From a virus: DNA of 64,000 nucleotides. Each line of letters opens with the position of its first letter. The first letter of the stretch is position 1. The notes beneath the pieces were generated by a model, which did not search any database, was not told the DNA's origin, and worked only from the letters and a program-made list of their open reading frames with translations. The stretch lies in the IMG/VR virus record IMGVR_UViG_3300032675_000001, positions 186,001 through 250,000 of that record; one strand, written 5' to 3'. Of this stretch, positions 38,101 through 53,100 are shown piece after piece. The position numbers were made by a program, and so were the translations under genes.

Positions 38101-41100
38101 AGATTCTTACAAGTACTCAATGTATGTGCAATACCCTCCTAACACGACTGGCATTTACAGCTACATTGAAAGTCGCGGCGGCGTTCACAGTTCTACTGTG
38201 TTCTTCGGCTTGCAGGCATTCATCAAGGAATATCTTTGTGCTCCAATCACGCAAGAAATGATTGACGAAGCCGAAGCTATTATCCTTGCACACGGAGAAC
38301 CTTTCAATCGTGAAGGTTGGGAATACATTCTGCGTGAACATGATGGCTATCTGCCTGTTCGCATCAAGGCAGTGCCTGAAGGTACTGTTGTTCCTGTCAA
38401 GAATGTTCTCGCTACTATTGAGAACACTGATCCCAACTGCTACTGGCTGACCAGCTTCCTTGAAACTGCGCTGCTTCGTGCAATTTGGTATCCTACAACT
38501 GTTGCTACCAACAGCTACGAAAACAAGAAATTGATTCTTGAATATTTGGAGAAGACTGGTGACCCTACTACTATTGATTTCAAGCTACACGATTTTGGTG
38601 CTCGTGGGGTATCGAGCCTTGAGAGTGCTGGCATCGGAGGCGCTGCCCACTTGGTTAACTTCATGGGAACAGACACGGTTGAGGCTCTTCTGTTTGCTCG
38701 TCGTTACTATAATGCTGATATGGCAGGGTTTAGCGTACCTGCTATGGAACACAGCACTGTAACTAGCTGGGGTCGCGAATACGAAGTTGATTCGTATCGC
38801 AACATGGTCAAGAAAAACGGCAAGCCCGGTGGCATTGTTTCGGCAGTATCGGATAGCTATGACATCTTCAAGGCTTGCGAACTGTGGGGTACGGAACTCA
38901 AGCAGGATGTGCTTGATAGTGGTGCTACTCTTGTTGTTCGTCCTGATTCGGGCGATCCGGCCGATGTGGTTAGTAAGTGCTTGAAGATTCTTGACAAGTA
39001 CTTTGGTCACACTGTCAATGACAAGGGCTTCAAGGTCCTGAACAATGTTCGTGTGTTGCAGGGCGATGGTATCAATCACGCAAGCATTCGCAGCATTCTC
39101 TACACTATCACGCTTGCTGGCTACAGTGCTGACAACGTGGTGTTTGGTCAGGGTGGTGCATTGCTCCAGATTGTGAACCGCGATGATCAAAAATTCGCTC
39201 TTAAGTGCAGTGCTGCATTAGTTAATGATCAATGGGTTAACGTATTTAAAGACCCTATCACTGATCAAGGCAAACAAAGCAAGAAAGGTCGCGTAACCCT
39301 TTACCAAGATTCGGATGGAAAATACTTTACCGATATTGAGGGGAAGGGCGAGTCAGTACTAGTAACCGTTTTTGAGAACGGTCACTTGATTACTGAACAC
39401 ACATTTGATGATATCAGGAAACGAGCTTCGCTCTAATACCTACAATTTCTTTAGTTATCCATCTAGGGTCATCTTTTTCTACCCTTCCAACTGACTTGCC
39501 CGTTCTAGAGCATTTTGCAATAATAGTGTTTTTAGAACGGGCAATTATTTCTCCAGTACCCCATCTTGGATCATTCCTGTGAATATTTCCCAGAGATTCA
39601 CGGGTTTTTGAATCTTTGGCGGGTATGAAGTCTTTAGACATACTGATGATTTCTCCAGTTTTCCATCTCGGGTCTGTTACGGATATTCTTCCTAATGGCA
39701 TATTAGTTGTGGCATCAATTGCAGGAGCATTTTTAGAATTCACATGTTTAATGGTTCCATTTATGTAGTCTGGGTCATTGCGTGAAATCATACCATTTTT
39801 GGTAGCAACGAATTCGGAAAAGAGCGGAGACCCTATTATTTCTCCAGTTTTCCAGCGCGAGTCTGTTACAGCAATTCTTCCAATACATTTCTTTGTAACA
39901 GGATCATATGCTGTTCCGTAACCATTACTGGTGCTTTTCAACTTTCCTGAAAGATATGTTGGATTAGTTTTTTCTGTTTGAAATGTCTTTCCGTTTTCAT
40001 CGCGAACTGCGAGCTTGCCTTTTGTATTTCCTTGAATTTCTCCAGTTTTAACTCTTTCGTCTTCACAGTCAACCCACACTAAGTTACCATTATGATCAAT
40101 TCCGCAGAAATGTCCAGTTGTATCAAATTTAGAATTACCATACGCTCTATTGAGCCATTTTTGGTCGTGTATTACATTCAGTTTGCGTTGAACTTTATCC
40201 TCCCACTGTCTGGAAGCTAATACATTGTTAAAGATTTTTCTAACTTGGATAACATCGGGGTGTCCGTTATCTTCTATAAACTGTTTGACAATTGGACTTG
40301 AAGTAAAGTATGTGGTCCATAGATCAGATGGGTGGCAGTTTTTGGCGTATCGCACACCATAGTACCATTTGTTGAGATTGGTCCACCCGATAAGATATGT
40401 AAATGGAGTATGTTGCATTTTTATCCCTTTTGAAAGTTTGCTATGATTATTTATCTTTTCTCTTGACATTCCGATCAACTTAGTGTAATGTGAAAACATG
40501 ATGAACGAACACACAGGAGTTAAGATGAAGAGGTATGCTTATTTCTTCACGCGACAAGACATTTTCCGCGAGTACCAATTGGTGCAGACGGCTCATGTCG
40601 TTATGAAACTCGGCTACGGTCTTTGGAAGAACGGTGATGCTGACGCTGATCCGGACAACACTTACTTCACTTGTGTTGGTGTTCGCAATCTAGAAGCCCT
40701 TGCGGCTGTTGAAAAGATTCTCATTAAGTTTGGATTCAAGTACGAGAAGTTTCTTGAACCTGATCTAAACGATGGTGAGTATACTGCACTGGCAGTTTAT
40801 CCAGTTGATGAAGATAAGCGGGATGTCCTGCTTGCATTTAACCTGCTAAAGTTTTGAGGAAAAAATGGCATACTTTTTGAAGAACGGTAATACTTTCCGA
40901 GTTTCCAGCAAGGAAGCTATGGATTTGCACGAACAACTTCCTGCAGGCAACTACACTATTGCTCAGGATATGATGGGCAACTTCTATCTTGAACAGATTG
41001 ATGACTTTGAGATTCCTGCGAAGATGTATGGCAATACTCTTCGTCATACTGATCGCATCATCAATACGTTCTGGGAACGTCCACAGCAGACCGGTGTTCT

Positions 41101-44100
41101 GTTGAACGGTGAAAAGGGTTCGGGTAAGACTTTGCTTGCCAAGAATCTCTCTACTGAACTTGCAAAGCAGGGTGTTCCTACTATCGTGATCAACCGCGAT
41201 TGGAAGGGTGACGCATTCTTCAAGCTGTTGCAGGACATTGATCAGCCTTGTGTCGTTCTCTTTGACGAGTTTGAAAAGGTCTATGATCGTGAAGATCAGG
41301 AACAGATTCTGACTCTGCTTGACGGTGTGTTCGGCAGCAAGAAGCTTTACGTTCTTACTTGCAATGACAAGTACCGCATTGATTCGCACATGCGTAATCG
41401 TCCGGGTCGTATCTTCTACCTGCTTGACTTCAAGGGTCTTGATTCTGCATTCATTCGTGAATACTGTGAAGATCGTCTGAACAACAAGCAGTACATTGAT
41501 CAGATTTGCGGTCTTACGAGCCTCTTTAATCAGTTCAACTTTGACATGCTCAAGGCACTTGTTGAAGAAATGAACCGTTACAACGAGTCTCCGTCCGAAG
41601 CCCTTGAAATGCTCAATGCGAAGATTGAGTATGATGACGGTGCCAAGTTTGACCTCAAGTTGATTGACAATGGTGTTGAAGTTGAGGACGTATGTCCGTC
41701 GCAGTGGCGAGGCAACCCGCTTGCTGTTGCTGGTATCAATGTTGAATATGACACTGATCCCAACGACGATGATGCGGAGTACAAGGACCTTCGCTTCACT
41801 CCTGAACATCTGATCAACCTGAACACTCAGGAAGGTCGCTTCATCTTTGAAAGCAAGGGCGCGCGTCTCATTATGACTCGCGCTAAGGAGAAGCCGTTGT
41901 TTGATTACATTTATCTTGCTATCTGAAAAGGAGAGGTGTAGGGGCTTCGGCCCCTACATTATTACATGCTAGAATGCTTAATCATCGGAGATAGTATTGC
42001 ACATGGTGTTGCTATGCAGCGCCATGTGTGTGCTGATTATGGTCATGTCGGTTGGACCAGCAAACAAGTGAACCGACACTACAAAACTTTTTCACTGAAT
42101 GCAGACACTGTGGTAATCAGTTTGGGAACAAACGATACTGCAATGATAGATACTTATAGCGAGATTAGCCAGCTACGGTCTAGAATCCAAGCCAAGCGAG
42201 TAATCTGGATCATTCCTGCCGCAGTTAATCCTAAGTCAGGCACAACAGCACTGACAATCCAGCACATCGTGTCAACAGTCGCATCAATGTACAAAGATTA
42301 CACACTAACGATTCCCAAGCCACTAGCCGACCATTATCATCCTACTGGTAAGGGATATAAACAACTCGCAAAGGAAGCAGGATTATGAACTGGTTAACTA
42401 TGGTAGGCGGAACCATACCCAAATACGCACAGGAGATTGCTACTGATTTGGAAGAAGCAATGTCTTCTGATAGTGGGCTTACTGAGATTGATTCTCATGC
42501 GTGTGCATTGGCAGCAGCAGTAGCAACCGGAAACGGTGGACTCGGATTTGAGATTTCAATGAATGGTCCTCTGTTCAAGACAAATGAGCGTGAAGCAGCA
42601 AAACGTGCAGCCACACTTCTTTCTTACAAAGATACATTATACATTTTTAACTCCTGCTTTGAATGGTCCGGATTGACTCCTGACATCAGCTATTCTGACA
42701 GCAGTGTAACTGAAACGCAGTATACAATGTATGAGTTTGCGGCTGCAGTGGCTCTTAAGAACAAGGTTTTCATTGCAGAGCGAATGAAGAACCTGACTAG
42801 CATGGGTGTTCCGCACTCTCAGATTATGGCAATCTCTAAGATTGCGGCGGTGGTTGCAACCTTCTCTAAGATTGTTGTTTGATTACTTAATACCGATAAT
42901 CATAAATCTACGATACCCGTTGTCATCACTATACCTAATCTCTTTAGTACCAGAGAACAGATACTTTGACATCGGGTATTTTTGTGCCAAATCATCAAGT
43001 TCCTCGTTTGGATTAACGCACAACCAAACATCATCATCGCCAATCGTGACATCACTTGATTGGATGCAAACAAGTTTGCCGTACTCAAGATTCTCAAACC
43101 AATCGTTGGTAGCCATATGTTCTGGCGAACAGTTGATAATCACATCATACCAAGATACATCATATGACCCAGCATCAGCGGTTAAGTTTTGAACTTTTCC
43201 ATCTATCGTCCAAGCGTCTACTATTTTATCAGCGATAGGCTTCACATCAGGGTCTAAATCAATGCCCAAAAAGGCTTGACATTGATCTGGGTTACGTGTT
43301 AGAAGCATAAATGCAACGAGGTTGTACCAACTTCCAAGCACTGCTACCTTAGCATTGTCGGGAAGAAACGGTTCAAGTTCTTTGCACAACCAGAGTTTAC
43401 TCTGGATTTGTCCATGAGAGAAAGCATCAAAGTTCATGTGAATATTTAGATGATTTTTTTCTTGACAACAGTTTTTGAATGATATATAAGAGTGAATATG
43501 AAGCGATTTTGAGGAAAAGTTGAAAAACAGCCCCTTAAATGGCGTTTTTTTAAACACGGAATAAATAAACTTACTATGAATAACACTTGTAACATATGTC
43601 TGCAACAGCATAAACAACTCTGGGCACTCGCCACAGAAGGGTTAACTATGCCTGTAGCATATCCTACAAGCATCCGCGTTAGCTTTAATTCATTGAATGG
43701 TGACGGGGGTACACAGGTTTGACAAAGAAGTAGAAACTTCAAACATCAAATCTAAGGTACCCCGGAAAGAAGTTTCCGGGGTTTTTTGTTAGTCAAGGCC
43801 AAAAACTTTGACAGTTGGGATGAAAGACCTGACAAAAGTGCAAGTCGGAACGAGGCTGCAAAGCACTATAAAAAAAGAACGGGCGTCACTGGGATGAAAT
43901 CTGTGGAGGTAACACAGAGAGTAAAAAAGGTGGGGAGCGGGTCAGTCCGAATTGCCGGACAACATATCTCGCTCCATCAAGAAACAAAAGGCTATTTCAT
44001 ATTAGATAGGAGTACGAATATGTACAAGAAAACTGCAAAAGCGACACAACGAAAAATGATGAAGACTGCAGAATATGCACCAAGTCTCGCTACTTTATAT

Positions 44101-47100
44101 GATAAACATGACAAATCACAGTGGTCCGCTAAAACCATTAACCGAGCGATTTCTTCTACAAAGAAAAGAAGGAAAAACTTTGGAAATTATATGTTTGGTA
44201 TGAAGTTCCGTTAAACATCTATTACTTGAGAACATTGAGATTTAAACACACGCCCTCTTACCATGAATAAGAGACTAGCACATCAGAAATGTTTTCAAGT
44301 AACAGATGTATTATAAATATCACGCAGGATTCATTGCCCCTTCGTCTAAAGGTAGGACAACAGATTTTGATTCTGTTTACGTTGGTTCGAGTCCAGCAGG
44401 GGCATCCAAACTCTTATAAAATAATGCTGCTTTAGCTCAGTGGTAGAGCAACGCATTAGTAATGCGTAGGTCGTCAGTTCGAATCCGACAAGCAGCACCA
44501 GAAAAATGGTCCCTTAGTTCAGTGGAATAGAGCGCCTGTCTTCGAAACAGGATGTCGGGAGTTCGAATCTCTCAGGGACTACCAGATTACCTTGTCCTGA
44601 CTGTGAAGAAGGAAACCCGTAACCCTTGATATCCGCAGTGTCCGCCAAGGATGAGTCGGAAGGGAAAAGTTGGAACAAAGCATTCGGGTCCAACAAGGTA
44701 TATAGTTTCGCCGGATTACTAAACAGCGGTTCCTAGGTCTGCCGTGGTGTTTACCGGTAGAGGTTCCCGATACCTCTATAAAAACAGGGAGAATTCATGC
44801 AGCCATAGCTCAACTGGATAGAGCATCGGTCTACGAAACCGAAGGTTATAGGTTCAAAGCCTATTGGTTGCACCATTTTCATTGACTAATAGTATAATGG
44901 TAATGCACTTCGCTGTTAACGAAGGTTATGTAGGTTCGAGTCCTACTTAGTCAGCCATTTTAACACTTGACATTGTTTCACAATCTGATAGAGTAACACA
45001 CATGAGCTATCATCTTTTTCTTGACGATGAACGTGTCCCCAGTCAGGTGACTTGGGTTGCGATTCCGGATGACGTTTATCACGTTGTGCGCAGCTACGAT
45101 GATTTTGTAGCTATGATTACTCAATGTGGTGTTCCATCATTCGTGACGTTTGACCATGACCTTGCTGATGTTCACTATCAGCATATGCTCAGAGATTGTC
45201 AGCAGAACAGTACTGGACAGTTGTTGTTCGCTGTTGCTGATCAAGTGTCTGATTACGACTATGGTCCAGAGAAGACCGGATACGATTGTGCTAAGTGGCT
45301 TGTTGATTATTGTGCAGACAATGGTGTCAAGTTTCCAGAATACACGGTTCATTCTATGAACCCTATCGGTGGCAAGCGTATCAAAGATTACGTTGAGAAT
45401 GCTAAAAAGCATCTTGACATTTAATATGGTGTTTGTAGCTCAGTGGTAGAGCGGCGGTTTGTGGTACCGCATGTCGCGGGTTCGATCCCCGTCTTACACC
45501 CCAGTTTACGTGCGTGAATGATAAATAGAGTTATGGTAGACTTAACTTTCTTTAATCCGTATGGAAGAATGTTTGGGATTTCCCTTATCATTCTTGGCTT
45601 CTTTATCCTAGTAGCAGGTGCGCTGGGTGGCTTGGGTTTGTGGGTATACTATCTTGCAACTCATGGTCAGATTCCTCTTGCAATCCTAGTTACTGGATCA
45701 AGTTGCATTATCCTTGGATGGATCATCAAACTTATTTTTCGTTCACGTACTTAACGCATCCTTAGCTCAGTGGTAGAGCATCTGCTCGACACGCAGAAGG
45801 TCGTTGGTTCGAAACCATCAGGATGCACCAGTTTATGGCGGCGAGTGACACCACTATTTGGTGCACCGTAATAGTGACGAATGAACGTTACCACTGCCCC
45901 ATTTTGAAATCTATGTTTTCGTCGCAATGTGACATAGATATTATTATGCCGGGTACGGGTCATCGCGTATGATGCGACGAACATACGGCTCCTCCCGGCT
46001 CCAGTTTTATGCGCCCATCGTGCTGGTTTTGACTTCCAAAATCAGAAACGGCAGAGAAAAATAAGTGGGCGCGCCAATCTTATGCCCTTGGCTTGTATGA
46101 CTTTGTGGAGATGATTACAGCAAGACGAAAATTACAAGGGCACCAAACTTAAGGAGAATGACATGAAGCGTGACATTTATTTCGCCAAGCCTAGCCTGAT
46201 CGAGCGTTGCTGTCCCGGTCATGATACTTTTCCTACTGAAACCTATAATAGCCGCCGCAGCAAGAAGGCTCGTAGCCGCGATAAGAAGCTTGAACATCGC
46301 ATGGCTCGTCATCTGCTGAATCGTGCTATTGATACTGAATAAATGGAGTCGTGACAGAGTGGCCGAATGTGACACCCTGGAAAGGTGTTGTACTCGCAAG
46401 GGTACCGTGGGTTCGAATCCCACCGACTCCGCCAAAATTGTGCAGTTTAGAAAAACGTTATCGGTGGTGGAAGCGGCATACACATCTGTCTAGGGAAATA
46501 GCGTCACAATAGCCCCGACAACGGACTTCGCGTAGTAAGTGACTAGCTAATGCGATTGCGGGTTCGAGTCCCGCCCACCTAAACTGCATTACCAATAACG
46601 AGCATTAGGAAAGTCTGGTTTAATCCGCCTGGTTTGGGACCAGGAGATCGTAGGTTCGAATCCTACATGCTCGACCAGTTAGAAGTCATTATCGTTAAGC
46701 TCGGATGTACAGTAAACGATAATGGTTTCGCCTTCTAAAATGTGATATATATAAGAAATGAAAGAACATGGTTTAATATTTGGCGGTATGATCAATATGG
46801 ATGAATCCATCCATCCTAATGATTTGTTTGGCATCAGCTACAGTTCTGTTCGCCGTCATGCCGGGTCACATAGAATTGCGTCTTTCTTGCGCAATCGCGG
46901 AATGGATATTGAAGTCATAGATTATGCACCATCTTGGAAGTTTGAAGAATTCAAAGAACTAATAAATTCTAGAGTTCATTCTAAGACTAGATTTGTCGGT
47001 CTTGGTTCAATTTTTAATATGAACACTGAAACGTTGTACAGATGTTTTCATTGGCTAAAGCAAACATATCCGGACATCTTGATTATTACTGGGGCAACTG

Positions 47101-50100
47101 AGTTCCATAATGTTCATTTCATTCCTGCTGATTATATGGTTGTTGGCTACGGAGAACTCGCCATTTTGGAAATCCTCAAAGGAACAGCAAAATGGAACGA
47201 AGAAGTCATTGACAAGAACGGCAATACTCGTAAAACCGTTCATGCATTACGCGATTATCCAGCGTATCCGATGAAAAATTTGTCAATAGATTATGAACAG
47301 CGAGATTTCTTGCAGCCATATGAAGCAGTAACCATGGAAACTAGCCGTGGATGTAGATTCAAATGTGCTTTTTGTACATATTCGGTTCTTGGAGTCAAAG
47401 AAGATCACACTAGGGATGCACAAGACTTTAAAGACAATCTGATTCGCAACTATGATAATTTTGGCATATATCGCTATTCAATTGCTGATGAAACTTTCAA
47501 TGATTACACTGACAAAATCATCAAGTATGCAGATGTAGTTGACGGTCTATCATTTAGTCCAAATTTTGGTGGATATATTAGAGCGGACCTCCTTCATGCT
47601 CGTCCAAACGATATTGAACATCTAGCTAGAATGAGATTTAATGGTCAATTCTATGGAGTTGAGTCATTTCATAGACCTAGTGCAAAGATGATTGGTAAAG
47701 GTATGGAACCAGAAAAAATCCAACAGGCGATTCTGGATACCAAAGAGTATTTCATGAAACATCTTGGATACTATAAAGGGACTATCAGTCTTATTGTTGG
47801 CTTACCCAATGAGACTGAGGATACCTTACTGGAAACTAAAAAGTGGTGTGATGATAATTGGCAAACACAGCATGTTGCGTATACACCATTATTCATTACT
47901 ACTGACCACAACAATGTTAAACAGAGTACACTCACTGCAACATATAAAAAGCAGGGGTATACACTGGTAACACCTGATGATATAAAGCTAGATGAATCTC
48001 ATCCCGATTTAAAACTTATATTTTCTAGTAATTCTGTACCAACTGAAATAAAGAATTATATAAGAGTTTTCTTGAGAAATCTTGGTCCAACAGTTCTTTT
48101 TCATCATTGGAAAAGTAACACCGGAATGACTGAGCGAGACGCATTGCTTTGGATTTCAAAAAATGTATGGGGCACAGAAGATTACTTAAGATTCGGTGTA
48201 GACCACTGGCGCATGGATGAATGGTATATTGCAGGTAAGACTGATCAAGAAATGCTAGGATCATACCATGATTTAGGTGGAATACGTCCACCATCGCAAG
48301 TCAGAGTTGACTTCATTGAAGATTATAAGACTAAGAAACTCAACTACGTTTCTTAAAATACTATGGAGTGTGCTGAGGTTGGCTCCTCGCACTGTCTCGA
48401 AAACAGTAGGTACTGCAAGGTACATAGTTCGATGCTATCACACTCCGCCAGAGGTTTAGAGCATTGTGGGTATGGCTGTAATTTTTCCGCCGATGTGGAT
48501 CGTGACTGGACAAACCCTCCGATAAAGATTTTTGGGGCCGCTAGTGGGTCTAGCGGTTGGGCTGGCAGTCCGACTTGCGAGAGTTCAATTCTCTCCGGCT
48601 CCACCAAATATTTTTAAAAATAGTTCTTGACATTATCTGAACTACACGCTATTGTGAGTTCATAGAGAGCGACGAAAGAAACTCTCTGTTCTTTGACATT
48701 GTTGAATGAATAAAATCTATCGGGTGGTCAAGCTAAGGGCGTGAGCGTGGCACTGGCAAGACCTGAAATAGAGTAGCGGACCCTCCCTAGCACCGTGACT
48801 CTTCCCTACGATAGACTGTTTAGATGAACCCTGTTGACGTAATTGTGCAGTGGTAGCTCGTCCGTTAATTCGGTGGTCCTAGCGCAGGTTCGAATCCTGT
48901 ACGAAGGGTACGACTTTATATAAAGAAAGGAAGATCATGTTCTATGAAAAGTGTGCCGAGTTACTCGGTGCGACATATGAATGTGAATCTTTCCCTTATC
49001 GCTATCGTACTCGCTGGAACAATCGTTCTCCGGGCAACGGTAGGTTTGAGGGCTTTGGAATAATCAGAAAGTTTGGTGATAACTATCAAGTGGCGTTAAC
49101 TCGTCCGATATCGCATCATGCTATCTATCATTCCGAAGAAGAAGTATTCGCATTCCTGAGAAGTTTATCTCAATGATAGACTTATTAGATGAACACTGTT
49201 AGTCTGATAAACTCATAGAGCTAGAAGGGCGACAGCAAGAGAAACAGTGTTCTTCTAATAAGTTTATGCTTCTGTAGCTCAGTTGGTAGAGCACCAGACT
49301 GAAAATCTGGGTGTCGCCGGTTCAATCCCGGCTGGAAGCACCAGAATTAAAACCAAATAGTTAATGCGGGTATGGTGTAATTGGTAGCCACGGCAGACTT
49401 AGAATCTGTTGCTTTATCGCGTGGGGGTTCAAGTCCCTCTACCCGCACCAAGTTTTGCTCAAGTGTGATTAGCTTGAGAACAGAGTAGACGATTCATGTC
49501 GGGCAAGGCAACTCTTATCAAGTTGTTAGTTGTGGCACAGGATGGGGACGGTCTCTATAAAAACGTGTATCCAGCTATTCATGTTGAGTGAGAAATACTC
49601 GGAAGATCGCTACGGTGCCCGATCACTTGACTAAATACTCTCAACAGGAGAGTAAAATGGACCCAGAACTGCAAGCACAGATTAAAGATTATCTAGCAAA
49701 CAATCTGTCAATGACATTTGGTATTAGTCAAGACCCATATGGTCTATGGCAAGATCAGATAACGATCAACTTATGCCTTGAAGGTGAAGTGATCAATACT
49801 ATTGTCATGTATGACTGGAGTAATAACTAAGTAAATGCCCCGATGGTGGAATCGGTAGACGCGGGAGACTCAAAATCTCTTGCCCAAAAGGCGTGGGGGT
49901 TCAAGTCCCTCTCGGGGCACCATTTAACTTTTTGGACCAGTAAATTTGATATAGCGTTTTTCGCCAGTTTCAAAGTTTACAAGCCTGTCAAGTAGGTGAC
50001 CGCCTTCTTCGTAGTCACCATTTGGGTCTTCTCTTCGAAGATACACTATAGGTGTGTAAAATCCATCTTCTGTAGGTAAAAAGTATGCTGGACCAAAATT

Positions 50101-53100
50101 AAATTCTTGACGTATATGGGCAGAATGAGCACTTTCTTGTCCTGTCTTAGATCGTGTCACTCCATGTCTAATAACTTTGTAAATTCCGCCTTTTGGTAAA
50201 CGAATTCTACTGCCAATCGGAAGATCATCAAACAGACCTTGCTCATTCATTGCTGATAATGCAGATTGAGAACCACTTACACCATTCTGGACTTTATTCA
50301 TAAGTTCTTTATGGAATCCACGTAGTTCTTTGTCTTTTTTTGCAGAATCAAAATCAACAACATTTGATTCTATTATGTTAATAAGGTCTCTCATATTCAT
50401 TTGATGATTCCGTTTATAGTTTATAGGCCAGCTTCCGCTTTAAGAGCGTTGAGTTTCTGGTCATAACTCTTAGCCCAAGAATAAACGGCCTTCTTTAGGC
50501 GGGCAAAAATGCTTCCAACGGCTTCGTTTATGGGCTTAACTGTCAAGGCTGGTGCTTTCTGTGTTTTTGTGACCATTTCTTCTTGACTCTTGATGCCCTC
50601 TAACACTTTGATAAGTTCAGGTGTAAGATGCTTTTCAAGTTCTTCAAGAATGTTCTTATACTTTGGAGCCTCGGTAACTTTAGGGTCTTTGGTAAGATTG
50701 AAAATGAAACTGACTGTTTCAATGACACGAGTACGAGCAGCATCTGCAGCATCAAAAAGATCAGCAACGTCTTCTCTAGTGTGTTGCTTGATTTCATCTT
50801 TTAGTTGCTTCATTTCTTCTGTGAGTTCTTCCATTCGCTGTAGCTTCTGAGCAAGCTTAGTGTATGTTTGGCTCTTATAGCTGCGAAGTCTTGCGATGAC
50901 TTTGGTCCCCTTGGGATCATCTTCGTATTCAATATCCGGGTTGTCTGTAATTCTGCCTTCGCAGATCATCATGAGTTTTTTAAAGCTGTCAATATCCATG
51001 GGAAGTTACCTTGTTAATATGGTATTTATCTCATATAGTTTTGTAGTGGGTGTTAGTAAGGTGAAATCTCAGCGTAGGCATACGTTGAAAAAGGATGGCG
51101 TATCCTGAAAGTAATCTGCAATAACGTACCCAAAGGACGTAAGTCCACAGGCGGAGGCGCTGATAAATTCCGCATAATGCTTCCTATGTTGTGGAGGAAG
51201 GCCCGCTACAATTTTTTGCTCTATAAGCATTGCTGGCGATGCGCCGGATTCGTAACCCGGAGATAACAGGTTCGATTCCTGTATAGAGCACCATGCACCC
51301 GTAGCTCAATGGTAGAGCGGTGAGCTTATACCTCATGATCGGCAGATTACCGAACGGTTGGCGGTTCGAGTCCGTCCGGGTGCACCAATTTAATGCCCAG
51401 GTGGTGGAATGGTAGACACGCAACGTTGAGGTCGTTGTGGACGAAAGTCCGTGAAAGTTCGAGTCTTTTCTTGGGCACCAGATTTAGGAATATAGTTATG
51501 GATACTATTGTGGCAATTTTAACATCTGGAAAGTTGGATAAGCTGGAGAGATGTATTCAGAGTGTATTGGGACAAACAAAAAACATCGTAGTGATCATTA
51601 ATACTTTAGATGAAGAATATATCCCACATGCACAACGCCTTTCATCATTGATGGGAATACCATCAATTGTTACTCCATCTAATGGAAAACCGGGAAAAGG
51701 AAAAAACTCGCTGATTGAGTACTTTCTGACTACTGAGTTCACTCATGTTATTCCAGTAGATGGCGATGATTATTTGATGCCAAACGCAGTATCCATACTG
51801 GAACATGTTGCAAACAGAGAATCAGCAGATGTGATAGGTCTTATTGATGCCCTTGCTCTTTTAGATGGTTCACATCTTATGGTAGAGGATTGGCTACACA
51901 CTGATGTTTATCTAAACAGAACAATCAGCAGCATAAACGAAAAAGATTTCAAAAAGTTCAATCTTCACATTGAAAAGATACGCCGGGTATCTACTGAGCA
52001 TGGAAACTTTTTTAACCGATTAGTGCTTCTTTCTAAAGCTGCCGCCTCTCTCATTGACTATGAAGAAGAAATGGGTGGCGCAGAAGATGTCAAGCAAAGC
52101 CTCTTGCTCAAACTTGCACATAATAGTCAAATCATCCGGTATGTGTTGTTGAGCAGTAAAAACGTATATGTTCATGATGTCAGCGATACTGGCGTGTTCT
52201 TTAATGTTTTGTGCAAATGTGATCCAGATAAAGAGAAGTATTTTTTCTGGAAAGACCTTCCAAGAGAACAAATAAATACACTCAAGTCTTTTGAACTGGA
52301 GTGTGTGTATGAGCAAGATGGAATTTAATATTGATTGGTTGGATGGATGGTCTAACTTTAAAAAAATGTTCAAAGACCCGTCCTCTACCAAGCACATACT
52401 TGCTTTGGCAAAAGCGATGAATGGTCCCGCTCTGAAAAGATCGTATAGTAGGCTTCTTGAAACCGAAGAGGGAACAAACATTGCAACGTCTTTTCCGGAA
52501 ATAGCCGATCTTTATGAACATCTGGTTGATTGCCAAAGTGGAACAGTTGGAAATGCTATATTGAGCAATCAAAACTCAATTGAAGTATTGATTCGTCTCA
52601 GTCGGCTAGGAACACGCAACAGAAGTTGGATCAACAGAAAACATCCATACATATGGATGGCCAGAAGATTCAGAGACACTCATGACATTTGGCATGTTTT
52701 AACCGGGTACGATATGGACTTTTTTGGAGAAATCTGCTTAGCGGCATTTAGTTATGGGCAGACCAAAGCATATCAGTGGGGACTAATATGTGTTATGGGA
52801 GTCTGGAAACTTAAGACATCTCCAAAAAAACTCTTGGCAGTCTATGAAGCTTATCGTCGCGGTAGAAAATGCTCATGGTTGCTGGCAGAAAACTACGAGC
52901 ATGTCCTCAAAGAAAACCTAGATGATTGTAGAAAAAGATTGAACATATTCACTGCAAAACGTTATGATAAAATTACAAAAAATTGACAGTTCATATCCGA
53001 TAGAAAAGATTATCGCGTTCTGTGACGAAGCTATTGCAGACACCAGACCCGGCGCACAGAACATGAGTCCTATTGATTGGGAAAATAACCCATCTTCTTT